64,000 nucleotides of DNA from Nyssa sinensis. Its lineage: Eukaryota; Streptophyta; Magnoliopsida; Cornales; Nyssaceae. A model generated the notes under the pieces. It was not told where the DNA came from and made no database searches. It was given only the letters and a program-made list of their open reading frames with translations. Every line of letters starts with the position of its first letter. Positions within the stretch are counted from its first letter, which is position 1. Where the stretch lies: NCBI GenBank assembly GCA_008638375.1, contig CM018035.1, positions 4,515,501-4,579,500 of the forward strand. Reading direction: 5' to 3'. Below, one piece after another: positions 51,501-63,419 of the stretch. The position numbers and the translations under genes are program-made.

Positions 51501-52054
51501 GAGTCCGGACTCTGTTTAGCAAGCCAGTCCACAAAGGTTTGCCTCCCCATATGTACATCTTCAACTCAACACCTCAGCAATCCAAGGGGGCATATGGTTT
51601 GACATTAAGTTCTACCCAGTGTGATTCAGAGGATCAAGTTCTCACTGGTGAGGCAATACAAGCTTATGAAAATATAACTCAAGGGAGATGTATAGATAAG
51701 TTAAAGGCAAGAATGCTACTGAAGGAAGTGATAACTTTTTTTTTGATGAGTACTAGGCCTATTTCAGAATATAAAATGAACTTTTGTACAACACATGGTC
51801 CGGTAGAATATATAAGGTCAAAAAATGAAGACCTCAAGTACACCTTCAAATTTTGTGATTCCAATTAAATAAAACGTATAAAATTTTCTTTCCTTGTAAA
51901 AAAAAAATGTAAAAAATTTTGAAGTCACGAGCATAATGGACGGTAGAAAGTAGAACTGATGTAGAAATCATACTTTAAGTGCAGTGCCAACTTCAGCTTC
52001 GTATATGGGAATGTCATTCCTGCTAACAATCATAAAACATGCTGTACTAGCCAT
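48506..52054 (-). pseudogene. TRAPPC2: TRAPPC2 (sedlin)-like gene copy, probably a pseudogene
   Basis: TRAPPC2 is a longin-fold core subunit of TRAPP tethering complexes in ER-Golgi traffic. Exons seen on the minus strand: 52054-51974 (MASTACFMIVSRNDIPIYE, 27 codons, GT donor), about 50504-50420 (KEDAAHQHQFI then HAALDIVQDLAWTTSA), 50292-50234 (FLKAIDRFNDLVVSEYVTAG), and the last exon from 48594 or 48589 to the TGA at 48508-48506 (NPLYLPSSR ... RKYL). Defects: one base is missing near 50470 between QFI and HAAL; the exon 2 donor reads AT/ATAAC where GT is expected; and the exon for the family block between VTAG and NPLYLP (about 35 residues) is not found between 50233 and 48595. Exon loss plus donor loss favours a pseudogene. 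Confidence 0.8.
48607..48895. repeat. Imperfect tandem duplication, two copies of about 130-156 bp
   Basis: Copy 1 begins AGCAATTTGATCAAAAGTAA at 48607 and copy 2 begins AGCAGTTTGATCCAAAGTAA at 48763. Both continue through ACCACTTCAAACCAAAAGGA and TTTTCTCTGCAA to a CT-repeat end. It lies just upstream of the last TRAPPC2 exon, in the intron where the missing exon would be expected. Confidence 0.8.
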
Positions 52055-55000
52055 ACCAGTCCTCTAGACAGATATATGAAAATTGAAGTTCTCCAAACGG
52101 CAACAAAAGAGAAAAGAAAAGAAAACTTTTAAAGGATCTGAAATCAATAAGCTGAAAATCATATCACATTAGAAATCAACCAAAAGTCAGATTACTAACA
52201 AGTGCACCTGAATTAATAAAAATTGCTAAGAGCATAGAACAATTCATATACATTAGCTCTCTCTCTCTCTACATGCGCATGTGCACACACACAATGATAC
52301 AAATGTGGGACCTAAGGCAAAAAAAGTCTTGCCCCCATTGGTTAACTTCACCGATTTTCAATTTCCAAAAGAATTGAAAGGGAAAAAAAATGTTTCTGCT
52401 TCATTTCTTAATAAATCAGAAGAAGAAAAAAAACCCTTGGGTTGGATGAGTTGGGAAGAGGCTTGGGTAATACTAATAGAGAGCCCAGGTTTGACTCCCA
52501 CCCCAAGGACCACTTACCTATAAAAAAAAAATTAACAAGAAATATGTTTGGTATACAATCTTGTTGTGAAAAAAAATAAATGCTAATAACACTCACAACA
52601 ACAAACATCACTTGACAGTCAATTGTCTCACTCACCGTCCTTCCATTCCCAAGAACAAGCTTCAACAAAATATTACTTTATCCAATTAAAAGTTTGAAAA
52701 TCTCATTTCTCAATTTAGTGACCAAAATTAATATGAAGTGAGGTAGTAAGAAAATATATGATAATTTATGATTTGTCTGAGGTCATGGCTTTAGACAGAG
52801 TAGAGTGGCAAAATAAGATTCGTGTAAATAACCCCACATGGTTGAGAAAAGTAAGAGTTTAGTGCAGTCACTTGACTCATTTCTCAATTTAGTGTTCAGA
52901 ACAAAGTACCAACTCACAATCATTATCATCACAACTTAGAAAAAAAAAAATTGACAAAAAGAGGGGGGTGAGTCAGTTAAGTGAGTCAATACTGATTTGA
53001 CAAATTCCTTCTATGAGAACTTGAAGCATATTGCAATCCGATCAAAATGTTGGAAATGGACTCTACGTTGTTCATAAAATTTCAGGTCTTCTTTTTTTTA
53101 AAGCTCCAATTGCTCTATCATTTTATCAGCCACAATTTCACTTGTTATGGGTCCAAAAATTCTTTCACAAAATAACTATCCTTTTTCCAGTTTATTGGTT
53201 TTGTAATAAAAAGTATAATTATGCTTGAATAAATAGGAGAAGAGAGGAGATTATAAGTTATGAGGGAGATGAGAAGGGAGGAGAGGAAAGTGTAATCAGT
53301 CATTCGTATTTGAATAACAAATGAGAGAAAAGAGAGTGTAATCTTTTCATTTTACTTGGAAACAATAGAAGAAATAAAAGAAATGAAATGATAATATACT
53401 TTTTTACTATTATACTTGAAATAAAAGTATCTTTTTTAAAAAAATTTATTTCAAAATTTTATGAGTATAATTAGTTTTATAAAAAATTCATTAAAGTTTA
53501 TCTTATTTTCTCCTGCCTCCATTCACTCAAGAGGAGAGCAAATTTAATAAAATAAGAATCAAGAGACCCTCACTTTTCCTCCATCCTCCTTCCTTTCCTA
53601 ATTTTAAACCAAACATAAAATAACATCTCCCTCGTTCCATTCCCATTTCTTTCTAAATCTCTCGATCCAAGCACAATGTAAGGTTTTGTCACCTCTTCAA
53701 CCATCTCGAAAATAGGGAGGATTGAGATACGAAAGGAAAGACAACAATTAGGAAACGAGGCCAAAATTCATTTTACAGACACCACAACATAAAACATAAA
53801 TAAATAAATAATTTTTTTTTTTTTTTTGTTTCTTTTCTTTTCATCAGTTTCCTCGGCAACAAATTGAAGGTTAAGAGATACAAAAATGGAAATTCGAAAG
53901 CTCTAACCAGTTTATAATTTCGAAATACGATAACTATCCAAAAATATGCAGAGGGATTCATCAAAACACAATAGAAGTAACAATTAAGCTTTTAAATTTT
54001 CAATGAAATCCCAATAGAATGAACAGACCCAACAGCAAGAGATGCAAAAGCGTTTCTAGGGTTTGCTTGACATGGTCTTGTCGGCAGTCCACCAAATCCT
54101 AAGGATCCTAAATTGCAAATAAATCTAAGATATCAATGGAATAACCAGAGCTTAACAAACAGTTAAATACTTATATATATATATATGTATGTACATGTGA
54201 ATGGGTATGTGTAGACAGAGAGCGGACCTGGGCTTGCTTTTCGATTTGGGGGCCGGGGGGTGGGCTTGCTCACATCGACAGTAGACGGATCGACTCTGTC
54301 CGGAAGATCAAGGCCATTTCATGGAGAACCAGAAGAGCGTAATAGCAACACCGGAACTTATTTAAACGATGTCGTTTTTGTCTCAGTTTCCATTCCTTCC
54401 CAACGTGGACATTAGTTTGCTTGTTTGGAGGAATTTGAAAATAAAAGAGGGGGAAAGGGAAGGAATATGAAATTTCTATTTCTTTCTTGGTTTAAAATTA
54501 GATAATGAAAAAAAAACAGATGAAAGAAAATAGAAGAAGTTTTTAACTCTTATTTTATTTAATTTATTTTTCTTTAAAAAATGAACAGAAATCAAAGAAA
54601 ATGAGTAAGTTTTTAATGAATACTTTATAAAATTGATTATAACATTAAAATTATAAGTAAAAAGATAAAAACACATTTGTCTTATGACATAATAATAAAA
54701 ATATCATTTATTTTCTTTACTTTTTTCTATTGTTCACAAGTAAAATGGGATGATTATACTCTTATTTTCTCATTTATTATCCAAACATGACTAAATAATT
54801 GTATTATTCACTCATCTCATAAATGATTAATATTATCCTGTCCTCTCTTTTTTTATTATATTTATCCAATTATAATATAAATGCTTGTAATGTTTCAACA
54901 TACAAGCTACTGGATGTCTTAAAGTCCATGGTGAGAAATTTGAGTTTTATTGGATGGTAATTTATGTTATATGTATAATGTCTTGAATTTCATGCATGTG

Positions 55001-55779
55001 TGTATGCAGTATCTTGAATTTCATGTATATGTTGCATGGAAGTGTTAAAAATAATGAATAAATTAATTTTAAACAAGAAAAATAAACATAAAAAATATAT
55101 ATAAAATGTATGTGATTTGACAAAACTATTTATATTTATAGACAATAATAACTCTTATAAAATCATCAATAATTCAGATAAATTCATATCAATCACGAAA
55201 CAATATATGAAAATTTTAATATAATGCTTAATTTATGTTGGTTCCTTCTATTAGTCGACGTTTCTCAATGGTACTCCATTATTACGAGTAAGTTGTCGAG
55301 TTAATAGACAATATCAGTCACACAAGTGCACGTTTCAGATCAATGTTCGTGATCAAAGGAAAAAAATTTGATAATAAAATATCTCACTAAGCATAACAAA
55401 TTATTACGTTAGATCTCAGTCAAAACTATATTTTAAATGTTTCTACTATTTTTATATATAGATTTTTTTATGGCCTTAGAATATCTTACCATTTTAATTT
55501 TTTTTTGGCCACCTTAAGATGTTTTATTATATAGCATCGTCCCAGGATGTTTCATCATATAACACATGATATGTCTCATGACTAGCATGGCACCACTGAT
55601 TTACAACATTATGTTATTTTTGCGATTAAAGACATTGAATTTTAATTCGTTTTTCAATTTTCTCAGCTTAAATGTGAGAAATCTGGCATAATTGATTCCC
55701 CTAGTCCAATTAACTGATGTGTACTATCAAAGGGTCGGATCGTTAACAACAAACCCAGATTCATTAAAGAGACCCGTTA
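52055..55779. other. Intergenic region between TRAPPC2 and WDR46/UTP7
   Basis: Part of it may be a spliced TRAPPC2 5' leader. A segment at about 52440-52520 has a B-box-like GGTTTGACTCCC followed by an A-run and may be a SINE remnant. Polypurine/polypyrimidine blocks at 53230-53770 and 54420-54790 look like MITE debris. A GC-richer stretch at 54230-54350 precedes an AT-rich block. No further gene is supported. Confidence 0.45.
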
Positions 55780-55890
55780 GCCCGGGCCCAATCCAGACCC
55801 GCTAAACTCACAGTTAACGGGCAGGGTACAGATAAACCCTATTTCCTCCTCTGTTACTCTTTTCCATCTGCGACTACGCTGGGCTTTCGG
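55780..55890 (+). promoter_or_regulatory. Telo-box and site II motifs of WDR46/UTP7
   Basis: GGGCCCA at 55784-55790 (TGGGCCC on the minus strand), AAACCCTA at 55834-55841 and TGGGCT at 55880-55885. Site II (TGGGCC/T) combined with a telo-box is the known promoter signature of plant ribosome-biogenesis and ribosomal-protein genes, which agrees with the downstream gene. The motifs are seen directly; their use here is inferred. Confidence 0.65.
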
Positions 55891-56789
55891 TCTCTCTCCC
55901 TCTTCAATCCTTTTCCTCTCCTATTCTAATATTCTCTGATCGTTTTTCATATATAGAGACGTTTATCGGCATCGTTGCCGATTGTTCTCAAGAAGTTCAG
56001 ATCGAAAAGACACATATAAAGACACCGACACCGAAACCCATCTTAGATACTACTTTCTGATCGATTCGTCTAAATCTCTCTCTCTTCGTCTCCCGATCTC
56101 TCTCTGTTTACTCTCCTTCGTGACCAAAAATGTTACAACACTAGGAGTTTGGTGTTGCCCTTTTATTTTCTGGAAGTTTTTGAATTTCTGGCATTTTGTT
56201 CACTTTGATCTATTTTTTGTTGGTAGAACTGAGTTGGTTTGTTCTCTACTACTGCAAAAGAAGACCCAGATCGAGGTGCTAATTCAGCTTGACGTAACCA
56301 GCTACCACCCCCCTTCGCATGCTTATGGATTTATATACGGTGTGTTGTGTTTGACGGGAGCTTTTGATTTAGGAAAACTGCTATGGATAGTTGAATTAAC
56401 AGTTAATGTGTCTAATTGTATTATTTTCATACTCATTTATACTGTTGTTTTGAAAGTATCTGGCCTTGAATCTAGTTGCTTAATTTGACTCGTTAGACAT
56501 GACCCTACATTTTTCTATACAACAAATCAAGCATGAATCATGAAACATTTCAATCTTGCATCTTTACTAGTTTACTGTTGAAATTTTTGTCATGTCAAGA
56601 GGCCATAAACGGCAGTCTTTGTAAAAGACAAGACCCGGTCATTTCTTTCTAATCTCTGAGTTTCTCATGATTTTTGTTTAGCTCTATTCATCTGTATTTA
56701 GTGGCATTGTTCAGTAGAAATTGGATGTTTTAACTTTATTTATGCAATAGACATTGATATACTGAGAAGCAAATTTATAGGAGACTCAG

Positions 56790-57593
56790 ATGACGGGTGT
56801 CCGTCCAAAAAAGGGTCAATCAAGAGATAAGCACCAACCACATCTGTAGCTGCAGAACAATAATGCTACATTGATTTTTGCAATGTTGATTGTCTTATGA
56901 TATCTGCAGAACAATATTCTGATATTTCCATTGCTTTCAGGGTATTTGGAATCACTGACTTGTTAAAATAAAAGTTCTTATACACCCTTCTGTGTTTAGC
57001 AGTTAGATCCAATTAGAATTTACGGGGAACAAATTTGTATTTGCAGGAGAATTCTGATGAGATGGATACGAAAATAAAAAAGTATCTTAGAGGCGAAGGT
57101 GCTAACTTGGAGGTATGACATTGGTGATTGAGATTTTTAGTCATGAATACTTATTGGTTTTCTGTTTCCCTGAAATTTATCTATTTTTGCAGGTTTTAAA
57201 AGATAAAAAATTAAAGGGTCAGCTTGCTGCTAGGGAAGAACTATATGGAAAATCTGCAAAAGCTGCAGCCAAGGCTGAGAAGGTAATTTTGCATGTGATT
57301 TGACAGTCAAACAATTTTCTTCAGCTCTTCTGTATGCTTTTGAGTCTTACATCTTTGTATGTCTCGGATTCTACATTGAATCTGATCTTAACAATGATAT
57401 TTTCTGTTGCAAAAGTTGGTCAGTCAATGGCTTGTTCAACCATTGACTGACCAACTTTTTTCCACTTCATTTCTTAAATATATAAATGTATGTGGATATA
57501 TATTACATAAGAAAGGTGAACAAGCTTTAACTTGGTACCTCCTTGAGGGTACAAGTTCTCTTAAGGGGCAAAGTGTGTGCATGATTTACCTAT

Positions 57594-57631
<38 letters not shown>

Positions 57632-60600
57632 CATAATAAAGTAATATTAATGACATTCTGCTTAACCAGATGTTGTATATCTTTCTTCTCTTTTTTTTTT
57701 TTTTTCAGCAGACAACATAATGTAACTTACCTGTCTCTTAAATACTGTCTCATGTGTGATCATTGTATTCAGTGGCTTATGCCAAGTGAGGGGGGCTATC
57801 TGGAAGCTGAAGGTATAGAGAAGACATGGAGGATCAAACAAGAGTCAATTGCTCGGGAAGTAGATATCTTAAGTTCAAAGAATCAATATGATATTGTCTT
57901 ACCAGGTTGACACCTGCAGTCTAATTGTTTACCTGCTACATCCTCTTCAACCTCTTTCATTTTGTCTGTTTTCAAAGATAACAAAACCAACCTGTTCTTC
58001 AGGTGTCCCCTAGTCCTGGTTATAATTCTATAGACATTTACTGCATTGTATTGTGTGTGTGTGTGTGTATATATATTGTTCATGTCATTTCTGCAATACT
58101 CCTTGCATATTTTCATCCATCACTATCAGTACTGATATTGTATAATACAAACAGTTATCTTTGTATTGGCATATGATACCCTTCGGCATTCATGGCTTCT
58201 GAGGAACATTTAGGTGGCTAATGTGATTTTTTCCCTTTGTTATTATCTTGCTACATTTTACTTTATGCATATCCGACTAATATGAGTTTTTTTTACAACG
58301 ACTCTTCATGACTATTAATATTTGACACCCAGATTAAGAGGTTGCTCATGATTTAGTAAGAGATTGCTCAATATTTATGGTTGGCTTAGTTTATGTTTTC
58401 TTCGATTATTTACATCATTTTCAACTTTTATATTCAGAGCTTGGTCCATATACACTGGATTTTACCTCGAGTGGTCGGTATATGGCAGTTGCAGGTCGTA
58501 AGGGTCATCTGGCCGTAATAGACATGAAAAATATGGGCCTCATTAAAGAATTTCAGGTATGTCATGGCCATTTAAAGTCAATCTAATCTTTCTGGAATAT
58601 TGATTGGATCTGATATAGAACCTTCAAGTTCTAATAACAAAAATGCTATGAGTATTTTTTTATTTATTTTTAAATATCAATGTAATTCTATTATGCATTT
58701 TTTTTAAAAAAATCTATAAAGAATTTACCTTTTCCTTTGAAGAATAACGTTTGCAATCATGTATTGTCCAAATGGGATCTCTAAATTCTATTTGTAAAAG
58801 AAAATTTAAAACTTTAAACCATGAGAATCTATGTATTGGGCTCATCATGTATTGATCTCTCTTTTGTGTTCCACAACCGACTCAAATGTGTGAAAAAAGA
58901 TTTTCGTAGCTAATTTGATGGATATTTGAGATAAAATACTCCGTTTATATTTTATAGTTTTGGTCTTGATCATGGAGTTGCGCATTATCTAAAGCGATTA
59001 CTCTTGACAACTTTGTTAGGGTTTAATGATGGTAATTTTTTTTTTTCTTTTGATAAGTAAATATTCATTAAAGAATGGCTAAGGGGGGGAAAATCCGTGT
59101 ACAAAAAAGAGACAGCTCATACAAAGGACTAGAGCCTCATGTCTCCCATAAAATGTACACAAGCATCTACATAGGATGCGCAAACCCCCACAATCCACAT
59201 ACAATACACTCAAAAAAACAACTTTAACTCTACAAGGGGTCCCCTTAAAAAACTCTCCTATTTCTTTCTCTTCATATACACCATAAAAGATACAACGGTG
59301 TCACCTTCCAAGTTCTACACGCACTTCTCCTCTTGCAGCCTTCTCTCCAACTCTTGAAAAGCTCCAAAATTAGTCCCTTCAGTCAAGTATTCTGATTATT
59401 GAGTGTATCATGCAAAGGCTTCCTTCTGATATATCAAGTATTATTTGGTCACCTTGAGTCAATTTGTTATCTCAGACACTTCATCTACAATAACAGTCAT
59501 GCAAAGATGATGCCTCGGTTGCGTTTGTGCTGCTGTTCTTAGCAGGTTTGGTTAAAGGATGCATGTATCCACGCATATTGCGTTCAACTTTGCCAAACTA
59601 TTTTGTTTTTCCTTATTGCAACAACACATGATCCAACTACAAGTAGTAGGTTGCTCTGAAGAATATCCTTGCAATTTTGTTGAATTCCATTAAAGTTCTA
59701 CTAGTTGGTCGATAACTCGGTCATCTTAGTTTATAATTCCTTTCAAGTACCTTGCTTTCTGCCTGGCTATTAGATTCTCTATGTTCAGCTTAGGGTGTTT
59801 CTAACTAGCATTACTATATTTTTTCTAGTCACAGCGGAATTCTTTCATATTTGTTAAGAGGTGACTTATCTGTGACAGTTTTGTGACATGTGACAACTAC
59901 TTGGGGACTTGTTTTGCAAGAAACCGTGATTATATCATCATGAAATTGGTTTATAGATTAAGAAAATTCTAGTGAATATACTGAAATTATAATAGGGGCT
60001 GTTGCTTGATATACTGGTAAAAGCTCAGGCTGCCAAATGTGAGAATGCAGGTTTGGGTTTGAGGGATGCCACTTTGTGCTAATAATGTGAAATCTTAGGT
60101 TTGTATCTGACCCACTCCCAACATCGTCAATTAGGGAGGACCAACTTTGGGTCATGGTATTTTATTCTTATTATATTTGAAAGACAAGTGTACCAATTTC
60201 TCAACTGGGGCTTGAACTTTGCATCTCTCCTTTTGGGGGGTTACATGATATAACATATCTAACACTAGCAATCAAAACTAGAAGTACTATTTCTTCTTCT
60301 TTTTTTTTCTTTTGGAAATGATTCTTATTTTACATAATTTCACTAATAATCTGGTTGCTTGAGGTCTCACCCCAAGCCAGGCCCAACTGCTTGGTAAGGT
60401 TGGGATGTTGCAGCCTAATCAGAGCCACAAGTTCAAAAACCTTAGCCTAAACTTGCCTATTACACTGGATGGGCTTTGTCTGCTTGGGCCTAGGTATGGG
60501 TGTTGCTCAATCTGCCCAAGTTGCATCCATAATCCTACCCGACTTAGCAACATATTAAGCCTCATATTAAATTGTCAAAAGGGTATGATGCCTTTATAAG

Positions 60601-62363
60601 TTACTACATATTAATAAAGAACCTGTACTTGGAGTCCTGTATAAAATGGGCATGCATTACCAGCGTGTGTCAAGCTGTATATTGGGAATCTAGACATTTT
60701 TGTTTTTACACTAAACAAACCATATTAACTGACAACTCAAAATGATCATGTTTAACTTAATGTCATTCAATTGAGTCGTACACTCAAAACCTTGCATAGA
60801 CGTTTCACATTTGTTTTAAACAAAATGTTTCTAACAGTCATTCATTAGTTAAAATCCTTGCCTATATTTTGCTCTTTTTGTATCTCCCTAAACTCCCAGT
60901 TTGTCATTGTATTTTTATGAACTCCCAATTTGACTGAGTTGCAATCATTTGGTGCCTATCTACATGAATATCTAGGGTTTGTTTGAAGATGAAACTTTGA
61001 GTTGCTAATGCTTTATTCTTTTAGGTCAGGGAAACAGTTCGTGACGTGGTGTTCTTGCATAATGAACTCTTCTTTGCTGCTGCCCAAAAGAAGTAAGTCC
61101 TCTTTCTTTTGAGAGTAAAAAATTTTGTGCTTCATATTTTAGTGTTAGTTGTAGCAATGATTCTCTGAACATTCATGAGAGCTTGCATGGCAATATATAT
61201 TGGCATATCCTTCATTATTCGTGCTCACAATTTGTTGGATTTGAGCCACCTAGACATGAAACCAAATAAGTTTACACCTCTAACTCATCATTGTTATTGT
61301 TTCCAAAGACATTGAAATTACCACATTGTTCTACTAGTCTTTTTATGTTTAGCATTGAAATTTCAAGCAGGCTGCGATTTTGATATGTTAACAATGTACT
61401 ATGTGTTCAATTATCTCCTTTTTTTATGTAGTGAATTAATAATAATTTCATAGGTTGCTTTAACTGGATCAAGTTTGATTTCAACCTTGGACACCTTCCA
61501 TGTAGACTAATTGTGCTATAAAATATGTTTTCAATCATGTTTTGTTGACACATTTTTTGTGGTTGTACTGTGATGACTGATGAACTCCCCCCCCCCCCCC
61601 CCCCCTCCTCTTGTTGAGTGATGTGAGGTTTCATGTGTGTTTGAGGGAGGGAGGGGCTAATTTCATTCATACATTCAACCCTTTCCCAAAACTCCTCTTG
61701 AAGTCTTAAGCAACATTTGTGGGCATTTCACATTTCTTTATTGTGCATGAGCTCAACCTACAGTATTTCTGGTCCATTTGGAATGTTTTATTCCGTAAGT
61801 ATAAGGGACAGAATATAAAATCACTTGTTATAAAAAGTAGTGGCAACACTTTAACTCCTTTATGCTTCTCCTCCATTTCCTCCCACTTGTGGAAGGAAAG
61901 CAAAAGGAGGCTTTTGAGGGGTTAAGAACTGCCTCCCTTAACACCCTCAATTCTTATCCGCATAGGGTGCATGGTTCCTTTCACTATTCTTTCCTTACTC
62001 CCCCCCCCCCCCCCCAACAAAAAAAAAAAAACACTATCCAAACGGATGGTAAAGCTTGTCTGGCATGATAAGGCTGGCTACTTAACTTTTCCATTTAGTT
62101 TGATAGGAATAAGTTGATCACACAACACTCACTCCATTATGGCATGATTTTACCCCAAATGCAACATTATGTTGCAGTTCAATATATCAGCTACCCCGTG
62201 ATGATGTCTCAAGATCTTTGTATTGTTTTAAGTAGTACATGGAAAAAATACTTCAAAGTAAAACATTATCTATCCTTATTGAATGATATACCTAAGCGCA
62301 CAAATTTGTGACAGGTACCTATATATTTATAACCGGGATGGCACAGAACTTCACTGTCTGAAG
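56790..62363 (+). CDS. UTP7: WD repeat protein WDR46/UTP7 (BING4), 5' part; gene leaves window
   Basis: Nucleolar U3 snoRNP/SSU processome subunit needed for 18S rRNA maturation. Well-supported exons: 57047-57112, 57193-57282, 57773-57905, 58438-58556, 61025-61092 and 62315-62363, all GT-AG and continuous in frame. They encode KKYLRGEGANLE, KLKGQLAAREELYGKSAKAA, WLMPSEGGYLEAEGIEKTW, then the first beta-propeller blades LGPYTLDFTSSGRYMAVAG and RETVRDVVFLHNELFFAAAQ. The first coding exon probably starts at the ATG at 56790 (MTGVRPKKGQSRDK). In its frame a stop comes at about 56847, and no donor joins it in phase to the next exon, so an indel or wrong start is likely. The remaining blades and the BING4CT domain lie past 64000. 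Identity is certain; exon 1 is not. Confidence 0.88.
57283..57772 (+). other. UTP7 intron with a (TA)n microsatellite
   Basis: Holds a TA array at about 57597-57630. Just upstream is a short imperfect inverted repeat, 'aaagttggtcagtcaatgg' near 57413 against 'ccattgactgaccaactttt' near 57441, which can form a hairpin. A T-run precedes the acceptor side. Confidence 0.6.
59038..59400 (-). mobile_element. LINE 3' end fragment with poly(A)
   Basis: On the minus strand it ends ATATTTACTTATCAAAAGAA followed by more A, the same tail type as the fragment near 797 and the LINE at 19222. It lies in the UTP7 intron 58557-61024. No target duplication was found and no ORF is intact. Confidence 0.5.
60000..60150 (+). 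mobile_element. Possible degenerate tRNA-derived SINE
   Basis: It starts GTTGCTTGATATACTGGTAA, an A-box-like word, followed about 50 bases later by GGTTTGGGTTTGAGGG, a poor B box. Its body differs from the SINE at 18878. No target duplication was recognised. Confidence 0.35.
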
Positions 62364-62506
62364 GTTAGTGTTCTGGCTTAAAAATACTTGCATGTCTTTC
62401 AGGCTATGGTAGACGTCTTTGTTCTTTTTGCATGTCAAAGACTTCGCATAACCCAATTTAATTTCATGTGTCTATCATCTTTTGTTGTGTTTCTAAAGGT
62501 TGCAAT

Positions 62507-63411
62507 CATAGTTGTTAATATATTACGATACACGATACGTGTCTTACAATACGTTTCGATATGGCCATAAAACGATACATATCTTATATTTGTATCTTTT
62601 TGCACTGTATCTTATGATACGCAATACGTATCTTACGATACATTACAATACGCATGATACATGTGATACATGTAATCAAGTTGAACAAAATCGTTTTGAC
62701 ATCTTTTTTGTTGTTTTATTATATATATGGAAACGTTTTTTGTTTTGTTTGGCTTTATATTATCTCTTTGTAATGTTTAAAGATTTTTTCTCAAATAAGA
62801 AAGAAAGTAAGTATTTTGAAAAAATGATGACGAGGAGTGAGCACATACAAGATGTTGAAGAAGAAAAAAGAAGTGAAAAAATTGTTGGCATCTTCTAATG
62901 ATAATGATGATGATATCAATGCCACTGAAAATGGATATTAAGATGAACATATGATGGATTATAAAAATGAATACTTTTGGAGTTTGTCTTTAAATTTTGA
63001 TATTGATGAACTATGTTGGAAACTTGGATTATTAAATTTTAATTTGAAATTTATAAATCTTGATTCTTGTATTATATGGAATTTAAATTGATTTTTTTAT
63101 TTAAGTGAGTTGAAGTGTTATTTTTATTGTTTTATACACTGTACATATATAACATAATACAATATATTTGAAAAATGAAACAATTATGTTTGGGACATTA
63201 TTTCTAGTATGGTATGGACTATATATATTGTACAGTACAACTAAATAATATTTAGAATACATTTTCTTTTGGTATTGTATGGACTATATATATATATTTA
63301 TTTATTTATTTATAAATATATTTAAAAAAATTACAGATATCTACGATACACAATACGATACACATTTTTTAGAAATCGATACGCCCTCCAATACACGTTT
63401 TGACAACTATG
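62507..63411. mobile_element. hAT-type nonautonomous transposon rich in GATAC motifs
   Basis: A 905-bp element in the UTP7 intron after 62363. It begins CATAGTTG and ends with the inverse CAACTATG. The flanking 8 bases GTTGCAAT are identical at 62499-62506 and 63412-63419, the target-duplication size of hAT transposons. Both ends carry clusters of GATAC/GTATC words (for example ATTACGATACACGATACGTG at 62523-62542). The AT-rich middle has a short Glu/Asp-rich open stretch (about 62815-62960) that may be a transposase remnant. Confidence 0.82.
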
Positions 63412-63419
63412 GTTGCAAT

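Noticed and set aside
55982..56488. 168-codon plus-strand frame before UTP7
   Set aside because: It lies in the leader/first intron of UTP7, is hydrophobic and low in conserved motifs, and is not in frame with UTP7 exons.
62512..62898. 128-codon plus-strand frame
   Set aside because: It lies wholly inside the hAT-type element; its first part is GATAC-repeat translation. At most the final Glu-rich part is a transposase remnant.
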